From JBNIDL01 sp050108195 (GTDB lineage: Bacteria; Pseudomonadota; Gammaproteobacteria; Enterobacterales; Enterobacteriaceae), in assembly GCA_050108195.1 (NCBI GenBank), contig JBNIDL010000001.1, positions 1 to 64,000 of the forward strand: a stretch of 64,000 nt of DNA, written 5' to 3'. Under the pieces are notes generated by a model. The model saw only the letters and a list, made by a program, of their open reading frames with translations. It was not told the origin of the DNA and ran no database searches. Below are positions 18,515 through 27,455 of the stretch, in pieces. The first letter of the stretch is position 1; each line of letters starts with the position of its first letter. The position numbers and the translations under genes are program-made.

Positions 18515-18542
18515 ATGAAATTTTTTAATTGAGGTAAAAAAA

Positions 18543-18899
18543 ATGAACACTATTTTAATTAAGGATTTACATGTTTTTTCTTTTATAGGTATGCATGATT
18601 GGGAGAAAAAAGTTTTGCAAAAACTAATTTTTAACGTAAAAATTACTTATAAGAAAAATAATTATGTTAGTTACTTATCGAATAAATATATTAATTATGA
18701 AAAAATTATAACTTCTATTAGAAAAATAACTAAAAGTAATAATTTTAATTTTATAGAAGATCTAGCGGAAAAAATTACAAACTGTTTATTTAATAAATTT
18801 TTTTTATCTTATATAAAACTAAAATTAGAAAAAATATGTTATTTACCATATGTAAAAAGTGTTGGAGTTATATTTGAAAAAAAAATTAAAAAAAGTTAG
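18543..18899 (+). CDS. folB: dihydroneopterin aldolase
   Basis: Folate pathway: converts 7,8-dihydroneopterin to 6-hydroxymethyl-dihydropterin and glycolaldehyde. 118 residues (E. coli 122). The glutamate of the pterin pocket is in GMHDWEKKV (about 17-25), and the catalytic lysine aligns in LKLEKICYLPYVKSVGV. Preceded by the good ribosome-binding site TGAGGT. Its 3' end overlaps the convergent cca gene by 14 bases. With folP and folA in the same window it shows that folate synthesis, not just uptake, is at least partly kept. Confidence 0.93.
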   Translation: MNTILIKDLHVFSFIGMHDWEKKVLQKLIFNVKITYKKNNYVSYLSNKYINYEKIITSIRKITKSNNFNFIEDLAEKITNCLFNKFFLSYIKLKLEKICYLPYVKSVGVIFEKKIKKS

Positions 18900-20097
18900 T
18901 TTTAATTAAAATTAACCTTCTTTTATTTATTTCTTTTTTTATATTTAATCCTAAAAATCCATCTTTAATAACATCTTGAGGTTTAATTTTTTTTAACATT
19001 TTATACATATAAAATAATTTTTTTATGTTTTTTTTTATTTTTTTAATTGAATTAAATTTCAATATTGCATCTATTGAACTTATTTTTAATATAATTTCAA
19101 AATTTTTTTTATCTTTCCAAATATTGATAATATTAAAAAATTCTAAAATATTTTTTGGACTGAAATTGTTAAATTTGTATAATATTTCATGATACTTTGA
19201 TACAAGTATAGAAGTATTAATAAAATTATTTGGTATATTTGAGCTTTTGAAAAAAATATTTATTATTTTAATTCCTAAAATTTCATGTTTTTTATGTAAA
19301 GGCCATTCTTTTTTTATAGTTTTTATTTTTCCTATATCATGACATAATGAAGAAAATCTAATTATTGGATTTTTTGATATTTTTGAAATTTTTGATAGTA
19401 AGAAAAGACTATACTTGCCTGTATCAAAAATTTTTTTTTTTCTATTGATAGAAGGAATTCCAAAAATAAGATTTATTTCTCTAAATATTACTTTTAGTGC
19501 GTCACATACTCTTAATATTTTAAAATATATCTGAGGATTTTCATTTTTCAATGCTTTTTCTGTTTCTCTCCATATTCTTTCCTTTGAAATAAATTTTAAA
19601 TCATTGGACATATTTTTCATCATTATTAAAGTTTTCCAATATACTTTAAAATTAAATCTATATAGTTTTGCAGCTAATCTCGCTGTTCTTAATATTCTCA
19701 AAGGATCTTCATAAAAAGATTCTGAAACATGTCTTATTAGTTTATTTTTTATGTCATTTAATCCATTATAAGGATCGATTATTGAACCTTTTTTATCTTT
19801 AGCTATAGCATTTATTGTTAAATCTCTTCTTAATAAATCTTCTTTTAATGTTGTATTTGGAGAAAAATTAAATATAAAATCTTTATGTCTTTTACCGATT
19901 TTTTTTTCTTTTCTAGCTAAAGCATATTCTTCTTTGGTCACTGGATGCAAAAAAACTGGGAAATTTTTACCTACCATAATATATCCTTTTTTTATCATTT
20001 CTTTAATAGTAGAACCTACCACAACCCAATCTTTTTCGTTTATAGGTAAATTTAGTAAACCGTCTCTTACAGCTCCACCTACTAAGTATACTTTCAT
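18886..20097 (-). CDS. cca: CCA tRNA nucleotidyltransferase
   Basis: Adds or repairs the 3' CCA of tRNAs. 403 residues (E. coli 412). Nucleotidyltransferase head YLVGGAVRDGLLNLPINEKD with the catalytic aspartates, the DLLRRDLTINAIA motif, RILRTARLAAK, and the C-terminal HD phosphohydrolase domain (SSLCHDIGK). All six tRNA genes in this window lack an encoded CCA, so here the enzyme is needed for synthesis and not only repair as in E. coli. Convergent with folB, 14-base overlap. Confidence 0.97.
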   Translation of the reverse strand: MKVYLVGGAVRDGLLNLPINEKDWVVVGSTIKEMIKKGYIMVGKNFPVFLHPVTKEEYALARKEKKIGKRHKDFIFNFSPNTTLKEDLLRRDLTINAIAKDKKGSIIDPYNGLNDIKNKLIRHVSESFYEDPLRILRTARLAAKLYRFNFKVYWKTLIMMKNMSNDLKFISKERIWRETEKALKNENPQIYFKILRVCDALKVIFREINLIFGIPSINRKKKIFDTGKYSLFLLSKISKISKNPIIRFSSLCHDIGKIKTIKKEWPLHKKHEILGIKIINIFFKSSNIPNNFINTSILVSKYHEILYKFNNFSPKNILEFFNIINIWKDKKNFEIILKISSIDAILKFNSIKKIKKNIKKLFYMYKMLKKIKPQDVIKDGFLGLNIKKEINKRRLILIKTNFF

Positions 20098-20250
20098 AAA
20101 AATAAAAAATATTTTTTAATTAAAAATTAGATTAAAACAACATTATTAATACTTTTATTTTTTTTTAAATAAATTTATTATATGTATTTGTTGTTATTTA
20201 AAAAAATAAAATGTTTATTTTTTTAACTAATATTTTAAGGTAAATTAAAT

Positions 20251-20913
20251 ATGAATAAAAATTCTTCTTTAAATATATTTGGAACTTCATCTCAAAGGGT
20301 TGAAAATGCGATTTATCATTTAAAAAAAGGTTCAGGAGTTTTGATTTTAGATGATGAAAATAGAGAAAATGAAGGTGACATAATTTTTTCAGCAGAAAAA
20401 ATTACAGTCCCTCAAATGGCACTTTCAATTAGATACGGAAGCGGCATTGTTTGTTTATGTATAACAGAAAAAAAATGTAAACAATTACAATTAGAAATGA
20501 TGACAAAAAATAATAATTGTAAATATAAAACTGCTTTTACTGTAAGCATTGAAGCCGCTCATGGAGTTACAACTGGTGTTTCTGCTAAAGATAGAGTAAA
20601 AACTATAAAGGTTGCTGTTAACGAAAAAGCTAAACCTGAAGATTTGATAAGACCTGGTCACGTATTTCCTATAAAATATAAGAAAGGTGGTGTTTTGATA
20701 AGAAAAGGGCATACTGAAGCTTCTGTTGATTTGTTAGTTTTGTCAGGATTAAAGCCTGCTAGTGTAATATGTGAAATAATAAATAAAGACGGTTCTATGG
20801 CTAGATTAAACGATATAATTAATTTATCTAAAAAAATAAATATTCCGGTCTTATGTATACAAGATATAATTTATTATATAAAAAAAAGAAAACTTAAAAT
20901 ATCTGATGTATAA
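20251..20913 (+). CDS. ribB: 3,4-dihydroxy-2-butanone 4-phosphate synthase
   Basis: Makes the four-carbon unit of riboflavin from ribulose-5-phosphate. 220 residues (E. coli 217), stand-alone without a RibA fusion. The acidic metal-binding loop DDENRENEGD is at 34-43, followed by RYGSGIVCLCIT, GVTTGVSAKDR and RKGHTEASVDLLVLSGL. The start is supported by AAGGT at 20239. The 153-base leader contains none of the conserved RFN (FMN riboswitch) blocks that precede ribB in E. coli, so expression is probably unregulated. Works with ribF at 50701. Confidence 0.97.
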   Translation: MNKNSSLNIFGTSSQRVENAIYHLKKGSGVLILDDENRENEGDIIFSAEKITVPQMALSIRYGSGIVCLCITEKKCKQLQLEMMTKNNNCKYKTAFTVSIEAAHGVTTGVSAKDRVKTIKVAVNEKAKPEDLIRPGHVFPIKYKKGGVLIRKGHTEASVDLLVLSGLKPASVICEIINKDGSMARLNDIINLSKKINIPVLCIQDIIYYIKKRKLKISDV

Positions 20914-20938
20914 TTTAACTAATTTGTTTTTTAAAAAT

Positions 20939-22132
20939 CTATGTTTTTGAGATTCTATTGAACCCATTACTTAAATCTTCAATTAAATCGTCTACATTTT
21001 CTAATCCTATATGTAATCTTATTATGGTGTTTTTAAACTTTAATTTATTTATAGGTCTTAAGATTGCCATTTCTTTTGGTTGTATTGGTAGTATTAACGA
21101 CTCATAGCCACCCCAAGAGTAAGCTATTTTAAAATATTTAAATTTATTAATATATAGAGATAATTCTTTTTTTTTTAATCTTTTTTTAAATATAAAAGAA
21201 AGTAATCCATTAGATCCATTAAAATCTCTTTTAAAAATCTTATTTCCTTCAAAATTTGATAAAGCTGGATGATTAACTTTAAGTACTTCAGGTCTTTTAG
21301 AAAGCCATTTAGCTACTTTTATACTACTACGTTCATGTTGTTTTAATCTTAGTTTTAAAGTTCTTAAACCCCTTATTGCTATATATGCTGTATCAGCATC
21401 TATTGTTTGCCCCATTAAATATGATTGTTTTTTTAATTTTTTCCAACACTTTTTGTTGGATACTGCTACTCCTAACATATAATCAGAATGACCTATCATG
21501 TATTTTGTCCCAGATTGTAATGATATATCTACTCCAAATTTGAACGCTGGAAATAATATACCTGCTGACCAAGTATTGTCTAATATAGTAATTATTTTAG
21601 GATTTATTTTTTTTACGGATTCTATTATATAAGGTACGTCGTATATATCCATTGTTATAGAACCTGGAGATTCTATTACTAGAATTTTTGTATTCTTTTT
21701 TATTATTTTTGATATTTTTTGTTTATTTATATTAACATCTATCCAAGTAGTAGTAACATTCATTTTATTTAACAAATACTTGCAAAAATTCTGCGTCATT
21801 TCGTAAGCAGATTCAGTGATTATTATATTTTCTCCATAAGAAATCATAGAAAAAATACTGTTAGTTATGGCTGCCACTCCACATGGATACAAAATACAAC
21901 CAAACCCTTTTTCTAATTTAACAATCAATTTTTGTAATGCAAAATGTGTAATTGTTCCATTTCTACCATAAAATAAATTATTTTTGTTTAAATTAGTATT
22001 TTTTTTTTTTTGATCCAATGTTTTAAAAATAATTGAAGAAGCTCTTTGTATAATAGGATTTATAGCACTTTGTGTATATTTTTTATTTTTTAAGTAATTT
22101 GTTAAAGTTGTTTCAATATTCTTATATTTCAT
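20939..22132 (-). CDS. metC: cystathionine beta-lyase
   Basis: PLP enzyme that splits cystathionine into homocysteine, pyruvate and ammonia. 397 residues (E. coli 395). PLP lysine Lys210 in LQSGTKYMIGHSD has the same number as in E. coli. The tetramer and PLP-binding elements YGRNGT (55-60), IESPGS and ILDNTWSAG are present. E. coli MetC also has alanine racemase side activity, which may be relevant because alr is missing next to dnaB. Alternative family members (cystathionine gamma-synthase) fit less well from start to end. Confidence 0.94.
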   Translation of the reverse strand: MKYKNIETTLTNYLKNKKYTQSAINPIIQRASSIIFKTLDQKKKNTNLNKNNLFYGRNGTITHFALQKLIVKLEKGFGCILYPCGVAAITNSIFSMISYGENIIITESAYEMTQNFCKYLLNKMNVTTTWIDVNINKQKISKIIKKNTKILVIESPGSITMDIYDVPYIIESVKKINPKIITILDNTWSAGILFPAFKFGVDISLQSGTKYMIGHSDYMLGVAVSNKKCWKKLKKQSYLMGQTIDADTAYIAIRGLRTLKLRLKQHERSSIKVAKWLSKRPEVLKVNHPALSNFEGNKIFKRDFNGSNGLLSFIFKKRLKKKELSLYINKFKYFKIAYSWGGYESLILPIQPKEMAILRPINKLKFKNTIIRLHIGLENVDDLIEDLSNGFNRISKT

Positions 22133-22242
22133 TTAATTGTTTATTTTATTTAAACAAAATGGATAATTTAGAAAAATAAAAACTCAAGAAATAAAACTTT
22201 TAAAAACTATCAAATTAATATAAAAATTATTATTGAAATCTA

Positions 22243-22315
22243 TGCCCAGACTTGGAATCGAACCAAGGACACAAGGATCTTCAGTCCTTTGCTCTACCTA
22301 CTGAGCTATCTGGGC
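22243..22315 (-). tRNA. pheV: tRNA-Phe (anticodon GAA)
   Basis: On the minus strand: acceptor GCCCAGA pairs with TCTGGGC, D-arm AGCTCAGTAGGTAGAGC, anticodon stem-loop AGGACTGAAGATCCT giving GAA, T-arm GGTTCGATTCC. Very close to E. coli tRNA-Phe. The CCA end is not encoded. It stands alone in a 379-base interval between metC and groES. The locus name pheV/pheU is a guess from E. coli. Confidence 0.96.
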
Positions 22316-22410
22316 CAAAATTAAAAAAAATAATTTTTTTATAACAGTATTTTAACATATTTTACAAAATTATATTAATATAATTTATTTAAAAAAAATG
22401 TTTTTTATAT

Positions 22411-22439
22411 CTTGAAAGCATTTTTATATGCCCCAATTT
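22411..22439 (+). promoter_or_regulatory. sigma-32 heat-shock promoter of groES-groEL
   Basis: CTTGAAA (22411-22417), a 13-base spacer and CCCCAATTT (22431-22439) match the sigma-32 consensus almost perfectly. The CCCC block stands out in an AT-rich spacer. It lies 72 bases before the groES start, the usual distance. It implies that rpoH is retained elsewhere in the genome. Confidence 0.88.
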
Positions 22440-22511
22440 AATTTCATTATAGTTATTTTATAAAATGTACTATATTTCAATTTTTTTGTATTTTATTAAG
22501 AGGTAAAATAG

Positions 22512-22808
22512 ATGAAAATTCGTCCATTGCATGATCGAGTTGTTGTTAAGAGAGAAGAGGAAGAAGAAAGTAAATCTCCTGGAGGAATTGTTTTAACCGG
22601 ATCTGCAGCTGGAAAATCTAATAGAGGAAAAGTTTTAGCTGTTGGTAACGGTCGCGTTTTAGAAAACGGAAGTTTAAAAAAGTTAGACGTTAAAGTTGGT
22701 GATATAGTAATATTTAATGACGGTTATGGAGTAAAATCAGAAAAAATTAATGATAAAGAAGTACTTATTATGTCAGAAAGTGATATTTTGGCTGTTGTTG
22801 ACAATTAA
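22512..22808 (+). CDS. groS: co-chaperonin GroES
   Basis: Heptameric lid of the GroEL folding chamber. 98 residues (E. coli 97). MKIRPLHDRVVVKREEEE at the start, the mobile loop SPGGIVLTGSAAGKSNRGKVLAVG around 23-46 and the VGDIVIFNDGYGVK strand are conserved. Ribosome-binding site AAGAGGT just upstream. First gene of the heat-shock operon groES-groEL; base composition is less AT-rich than neighbours, as expected for a highly expressed, conserved gene. Confidence 0.98.
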   Translation: MKIRPLHDRVVVKREEEEESKSPGGIVLTGSAAGKSNRGKVLAVGNGRVLENGSLKKLDVKVGDIVIFNDGYGVKSEKINDKEVLIMSESDILAVVDN

Positions 22809-22856
22809 TTTTATTTATTGACTTTTTTAAATTAATAAATTTGAGGAGCTTTAAAT

Positions 22857-24500
22857 ATGGCCGCTAAAGACGTAAGGTTTGGTAGTGATGCAAGATCTAA
22901 AATGTTAAGAGGTGTAAATATTTTAGCTGATGCAGTAAAAGTTACATTAGGTCCAAAAGGTAGAAATATAGTTTTAGACAAATCTTTTGGAGCTCCTGTA
23001 ATTACGAAAGATGGAGTTACTGTAGCAAGAGAAATTGAATTAGAAGATAAATTTGAGAATATGGGCGCTCAAATGGTTAAAGAAGTAGCGTCTAAAGCTA
23101 ATGATACAGCTGGAGATGGTACTACAACTGCTACAGTTTTAGCACATTCTATAGTTAGTGAAGGATTAAAGGCAGTGGCTGCAGGTATGAACCCTATGGA
23201 TTTAAAAAGGGGTATAGATAAAGCAGTTTTAGCTGCAGTAGAAGAATTGAAAAAAATATCTGTGCCTTGTTCAGATCCTAAATCTATAGCTCAAGTTGGA
23301 ACAATATCAGCAAACGCAGATTCAACAGTTGGTAAGTTAATAGCTGAAGCTATGGATAGAGTAGGTAAAGAAGGAGTTATAACTGTCGAAGAAGGCTCTG
23401 GATTAGAAGATGAACTAGATGTTGTAGAAGGTATGCAATTTGACAGAGGTTATTTATCTCCTTATTTTGTAAACAAACCGGAAAACAGTACAATAGAACT
23501 AGAAAATCCTTATATACTTCTTGTAGATAAAAAGATTTCGAATATAAGGGAAATGCTTCCAATACTGGAATCTGTAGCAAAATCTAATAAACCTCTTTTA
23601 ATAGTGGCTGAAGACGTAGAAGGGGAAGCATTAGCTACTTTAGTAGTTAACACAATGAGGGGGGTTGTAAAAGTAGCTGCTGTAAAAGCTCCAGGATTTG
23701 GAGACAGAAGAAAATCTATGTTACAAGACATAGCAGTTTTAACATCAGGTACAGTTATTTCTGAAGAAGTAGGATTAGATTTAGAAAAAGCTTCATTAGA
23801 AGATATGGGTCAAGCTAAGAAAGCTATAATAACAAAAGATACTACTACTATAATAGATGGCATGGGGGACAAATCTTTAATAGAAAGTAGAGTAAATCAA
23901 ATTAATCAACAAAGAGAAGAAGCTACTTCAGATTATGATAAAGAAAAATTGCAAGAAAGAATAGCTAAACTTGCTGGAGGTGTAGCGGTAATAAAAGTAG
24001 GTGCGGCTACTGAAGTGGAAATGAAAGAAAAAAAAGCTAGAGTAGAAGATGCTTTACATGCAACAAGAGCTGCTGTTGAAGAAGGGGTTGTAGCAGGTGG
24101 TGGAGTAGCACTAATAAGAGCTGCTAATGGTATATCAAATCTTCGAGGTGAAAACGAAGATCAAGATATGGGTATAAAGGTTGCTATAAGAGCTATGGAA
24201 TCTCCTTTAAGACAAATAGTTGCTAATTCCGGCGAAGAACCTTCAGTTATAGCAAACGAAGTAAAAGCTAGTAAAGGTAACCATGGATATAATGCTGCAA
24301 CAGAACAGTATGGTGATATGATATGTATGGGTATTCTTGATCCAACTAAAGTTACTCGTTCTGCATTACAGTATGCTGCATCTATAGCAGGTTTAATGAT
24401 AACTACAGAATGCATGGTAACAGATTTACCTAAAGATGATAAATCAGATTTAGGAGCACCTGGATCATCTGGTATGGGAGGTATGAACGGAATGATGTAA
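22857..24500 (+). CDS. groL: chaperonin GroEL
   Basis: ATP-driven folding chamber, typically one of the most abundant proteins in insect symbionts. 547 residues (E. coli 548). VTLGPKGRNIVLDKSFG near the start, the ATP site DGTTTATVLA, the apical domain (ESNA-like block YLSPYFVN), and the C-terminal flexible tail ending SGMGGMNGMM are present. Ribosome-binding site TGAGGAG lies 48 bases after groES. The gene ends in a strong hairpin terminator at 24534-24575. It is the least diverged gene in the window. Confidence 0.99.
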   Translation: MAAKDVRFGSDARSKMLRGVNILADAVKVTLGPKGRNIVLDKSFGAPVITKDGVTVAREIELEDKFENMGAQMVKEVASKANDTAGDGTTTATVLAHSIVSEGLKAVAAGMNPMDLKRGIDKAVLAAVEELKKISVPCSDPKSIAQVGTISANADSTVGKLIAEAMDRVGKEGVITVEEGSGLEDELDVVEGMQFDRGYLSPYFVNKPENSTIELENPYILLVDKKISNIREMLPILESVAKSNKPLLIVAEDVEGEALATLVVNTMRGVVKVAAVKAPGFGDRRKSMLQDIAVLTSGTVISEEVGLDLEKASLEDMGQAKKAIITKDTTTIIDGMGDKSLIESRVNQINQQREEATSDYDKEKLQERIAKLAGGVAVIKVGAATEVEMKEKKARVEDALHATRAAVEEGVVAGGGVALIRAANGISNLRGENEDQDMGIKVAIRAMESPLRQIVANSGEEPSVIANEVKASKGNHGYNAATEQYGDMICMGILDPTKVTRSALQYAASIAGLMITTECMVTDLPKDDKSDLGAPGSSGMGGMNGMM

Positions 24501-24533
24501 TGTTATCATTTTTTTAGTTTCTAGTTATTATAC

Positions 24534-24585
24534 AACCCTCTCTTTTTGTGTCCCCATACATAAAAAGAGAGGGTTTAATTTTTAT
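24534..24585 (+). terminator. intrinsic terminator after groEL
   Basis: AACCCTCTCTTTTT (24534-24547) and AAAAAGAGAGGGTT (24562-24575) form a perfect 14-bp stem around a 14-base loop, followed by TTAATTTTTATAA. It sits 34 bases past the groEL stop. GC-rich relative to everything around it and so clearly selected. It should insulate efp from heat-shock transcription. Confidence 0.88.
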
Positions 24586-24610
24586 AATGATAATTATTTT
24601 TTTAACTTAT

Positions 24611-25177
24611 ATGAAATTATTAATAAATAATATTAAAACAGGTATAAGATTAATTTATAAAAATGAAATTTATGTTGTATTATCACATAATTTCATAAAA
24701 CCAGGAAAAGGAAAAGCTTTTAATAGATTAAGACTAAAAAACATAAAAAATGGAAAAATTATAAATAAAACAATTAAGTCTTGTTCAGAATTTAAAATTG
24801 CTAAAATAAAAGAAATAAAATGTAAATATATTTACAATGAGAACAAAAATTGGTTTTTTTTTAATTTGTATAATAATGAAAAATTTTCCATTAAAGATAG
24901 TTTTTTAAATAAGTACAAAAAATTTATAGTAAAAAGTGAACACTATAACTTTGTTTTTCTTGAAAAAAAACCAATATTATTTTTTTTACCTAAATTTTTA
25001 AAATTTAAAGTAATTAATAATTATATATGTAGCAATTCTTTGTTAAACTCTAATTTTTATAAAATGGTTAAATTAAGTACAGGTTTAATCGTTAAAGTTC
25101 CAAAATTTATAAAAATTGGAGATTTTATTAAATTAGACACTAAATCTAAAAAGTATATATCTAGAGAAAATATTTAG
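24611..25177 (+). CDS. efp: elongation factor P
   Basis: Relieves ribosome stalling at polyproline. 188 residues from the ATG at 24611, the E. coli length. Upstream in-frame Met codons would put the start into the terminator hairpin, so 24611 is preferred. The three-domain layout is kept, with the KOW-like domain I carrying NFIKPGKGKAF; Lys33 corresponds to the beta-lysylated Lys34 of E. coli. C-terminal STGLIVKVPKFIKIGD and the SRE end fit. Middle domain is strongly diverged. The modifying enzymes EpmA and EpmB, near efp in E. coli, are not in this window. Confidence 0.92.
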   Translation: MKLLINNIKTGIRLIYKNEIYVVLSHNFIKPGKGKAFNRLRLKNIKNGKIINKTIKSCSEFKIAKIKEIKCKYIYNENKNWFFFNLYNNEKFSIKDSFLNKYKKFIVKSEHYNFVFLEKKPILFFLPKFLKFKVINNYICSNSLLNSNFYKMVKLSTGLIVKVPKFIKIGDFIKLDTKSKKYISRENI

Positions 25178-25874
25178 TAGTTTTTTATTTTTTATATTTT
25201 TGATTTATAACTATAAAATTTATATTAAAAATATTAGTAATTACTTATTTAAGTTTTAATAAATTAATTAATTAAAAATTTTGTTTTTTTAATTTGAATT
25301 TAAGTTTTTAAATAATTTTAATTTTTTTTTTACATATAAATTAATCTAATTTATTATATAATAAATAGCAACTTTTTATAAAGATTAATTATAATTTTAT
25401 AGAAAATTTTATATAAGTTGTTATGAATTTTTTTTAATATTTTTTAAGAATTAAATTTTCATAATTTTTTTTATCATAAAAATTATTAAGACAGATATTA
25501 ATACAACCAATAAAAATTTTTTATTTTAATTTAAAAATTTTCTTTTGTTTTTTTTAAAAAAGAAAATTTTTTTATTAAATTTAATTTTTTTAATTTATAA
25601 TATATTTATATAAAATATAAAACTATACTGTTATAAATAAATCTTAATAACTTCGTCATTTCTTTTTTTTATTAAAATTAGTATTTATTAAACAATACAA
25701 TTTTATAATTTTTATTTTTATAAATTTATTTAAATTTTTATTTTATGATTTTTTAATATCTATTTATTTTAAATTGTAAAAATTTAACTTCATGTTATCA
25801 TTTTTATTAATGTTTATTTTGATTTTTTTTACTTATTGTTAAAATATTTAATTTAAATTACATAATTATATTAT
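25178..25874. other. 697-base gene-free, extremely AT-rich spacer
   Basis: No open frame with homology, no tRNA and no clear hairpin terminator is visible on either strand. G+C is only around a tenth by eye, lower than coding DNA nearby. In E. coli this interval between efp and orn holds many genes, including epmA, psd and rsgA. No recognisable fragment of the RsgA P-loop or other motifs remains. Best read as fully eroded former coding DNA, possibly holding the orn promoter near its right end. Confidence 0.6.
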
Positions 25875-26417
25875 ATGAAAAAAAATAGTAACTTAATTTG
25901 GATAGATTTAGAGATGACTGGATTGAATGTTTACTATGACAAAATAATAGAAATAGCTACAGTTATAACTGACAATTATTTAAACATTCTAGCTGAAGGT
26001 CCTTCTCTAGTAATAAATCAATCAGAAAAACAATTAAAATTAATGAATAATTGGAATGTTAAAGTTCACACTAATAATGGATTAATACATCAAATTAGAA
26101 AAAGTAAAATAAATGAAATTACTGCAGAGAAAGAAACAATATTTTTTTTAGAAAAATGGGTTCCTCCAAATTGTTCTCCTATTTGTGGTAGTAGTATAGG
26201 ACAGGATAGAAAATTTCTTTTTTATCACATGCCAGCATTAGAGTCTTATTTTCATTATAGATGTATTGATGTGAGCACTGTAAAAGAGTTAGTTTATAGA
26301 TGGAGACCTAATTTAATAAAAAAAAATAAAAAAAGAAATATACATAGAGCTTTGCAAGACATATATTTTTCTATAAAAGAACTTTTATTCTATAGAAAAT
26401 ATTTTATAAATTTATAA
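25875..26417 (+). CDS. orn: oligoribonuclease
   Basis: 3'-5' exonuclease that degrades 2-5-nt RNAs left by PNPase and RNase II, essential in E. coli. 180 residues (E. coli 181). DEDDh family: Asp11 and Glu13 in WIDLEMTGL, GSSIGQDRKFL in motif II, and the final His and Asp in HRALQDI. It complements pnp (42582), giving a complete mRNA-decay end step. It begins after a long gene-free stretch. Confidence 0.97.
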   Translation: MKKNSNLIWIDLEMTGLNVYYDKIIEIATVITDNYLNILAEGPSLVINQSEKQLKLMNNWNVKVHTNNGLIHQIRKSKINEITAEKETIFFLEKWVPPNCSPICGSSIGQDRKFLFYHMPALESYFHYRCIDVSTVKELVYRWRPNLIKKNKKRNIHRALQDIYFSIKELLFYRKYFINL

Positions 26418-26443
26418 TTTTAATTAAGTTAAATTTTTAAAAA

Positions 26444-27352
26444 ATGAAGAAAAAAATAATTTTCATAATGGGTCCAACAGCTTCTGGAAAAACAAAATTA
26501 TCAATAGAATTATATAAACATATAGACTCTGAAATAATAAGCGTCGATTCCACTTTAATATATAGATATTTAAATATAGGAACAAATAAACCTAATAAAA
26601 AAATTTTGAAAAAAATAAAACATCATCTGATAAATATATGCGATCCCAATGAACTTTACTCAGTAGTTAAATTTTACAATAGTTCAAACAAATTAATAGA
26701 CTCAATAATTAAAAATAACAAAACACCGCTATTTGTAGGAGGAAGTATGTTTTATTTTAAATCTTTAATAGAGGGGGTATCTAATAATTCATACAATTTA
26801 TATTTAAAAAACTATATTAAAAAATATTTCAGAGATATTAAAAATAATAAATTTATTGATAAAGTTTTTAAAATGAATAATATAGAAGAAAATATAAACA
26901 TAAAAAATAAAAATAAAATGTTAAGAATTTTAGAAATATTGTCTTTAGGAGAAAAGTACAAAAAATTAAAAAAAAATAATGTATTTGAAAAATTTGATTT
27001 ATATCAATTTGCTGTTTATCCTAAAAACAAAAAAATTTTGAATAAAAAAATAGAAAAAAGATTTTATAAATGTTTGAGTGAAGGGTTCGAAAATGAAGTT
27101 TATAACTTATTTAAATATAATATATTAAGCAAGAATATGCCTGCAATGAAATGTATAGGATATAAAACAATGTTTGATTATATAAATAATAATATAAGCT
27201 ATAAAAATATGATTAAAAAGTGTTTAATTAAAATTAAACAGTTATCTAAAAAACAAATGACTTGGTTAAAAAAGTGGAATAAACTAATTTGGTTAAATAA
27301 TAACAATTTAAGCTTAAATATAGATGTTATTTTGAAAAAATTAAAAAATTAG
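26444..27352 (+). CDS. miaA: tRNA dimethylallyltransferase MiaA
   Basis: Adds the dimethylallyl group to N6 of A37 in tRNAs reading U-starting codons. 302 residues (E. coli 316). P-loop GPTASGKT at 10-17, catalytic region SVDSTLIYRYLNIGTNKP, VGGSMFYFKSLIEG, and the C-terminal tRNA-binding segment MKCIGYKTM. The Lys-rich insertion domain is diverged. tRNA-Phe, tRNA-Trp and tRNA-Leu(CAA) here are expected substrates. In E. coli hfq and hflX follow; both are missing and hflK comes next. Confidence 0.96.
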   Translation: MKKKIIFIMGPTASGKTKLSIELYKHIDSEIISVDSTLIYRYLNIGTNKPNKKILKKIKHHLINICDPNELYSVVKFYNSSNKLIDSIIKNNKTPLFVGGSMFYFKSLIEGVSNNSYNLYLKNYIKKYFRDIKNNKFIDKVFKMNNIEENINIKNKNKMLRILEILSLGEKYKKLKKNNVFEKFDLYQFAVYPKNKKILNKKIEKRFYKCLSEGFENEVYNLFKYNILSKNMPAMKCIGYKTMFDYINNNISYKNMIKKCLIKIKQLSKKQMTWLKKWNKLIWLNNNNLSLNIDVILKKLKN

Positions 27353-27455
27353 ATTTTTTTATATAAATTTGTAATTTAATGTATACTTAATAAACTACTA
27401 ATGTTAAATTCTAAAATAAATAATCATTAAATTAAATTGATATAATATTTTAAAA

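Noticed and set aside
20098..20250. Possible FMN riboswitch before ribB
   Set aside because: None of the conserved RFN blocks is present; the leader is plain AT-rich sequence.
24548..24610. Longer efp start at 24548
   Set aside because: It would begin within the loop of the groEL terminator; EF-P homology starts at 24611.
25178..25874. Replication origin in the long AT-rich gap
   Set aside because: No TTATCCACA-like DnaA boxes or origin-neighbour genes are visible; AT-richness alone is not evidence.
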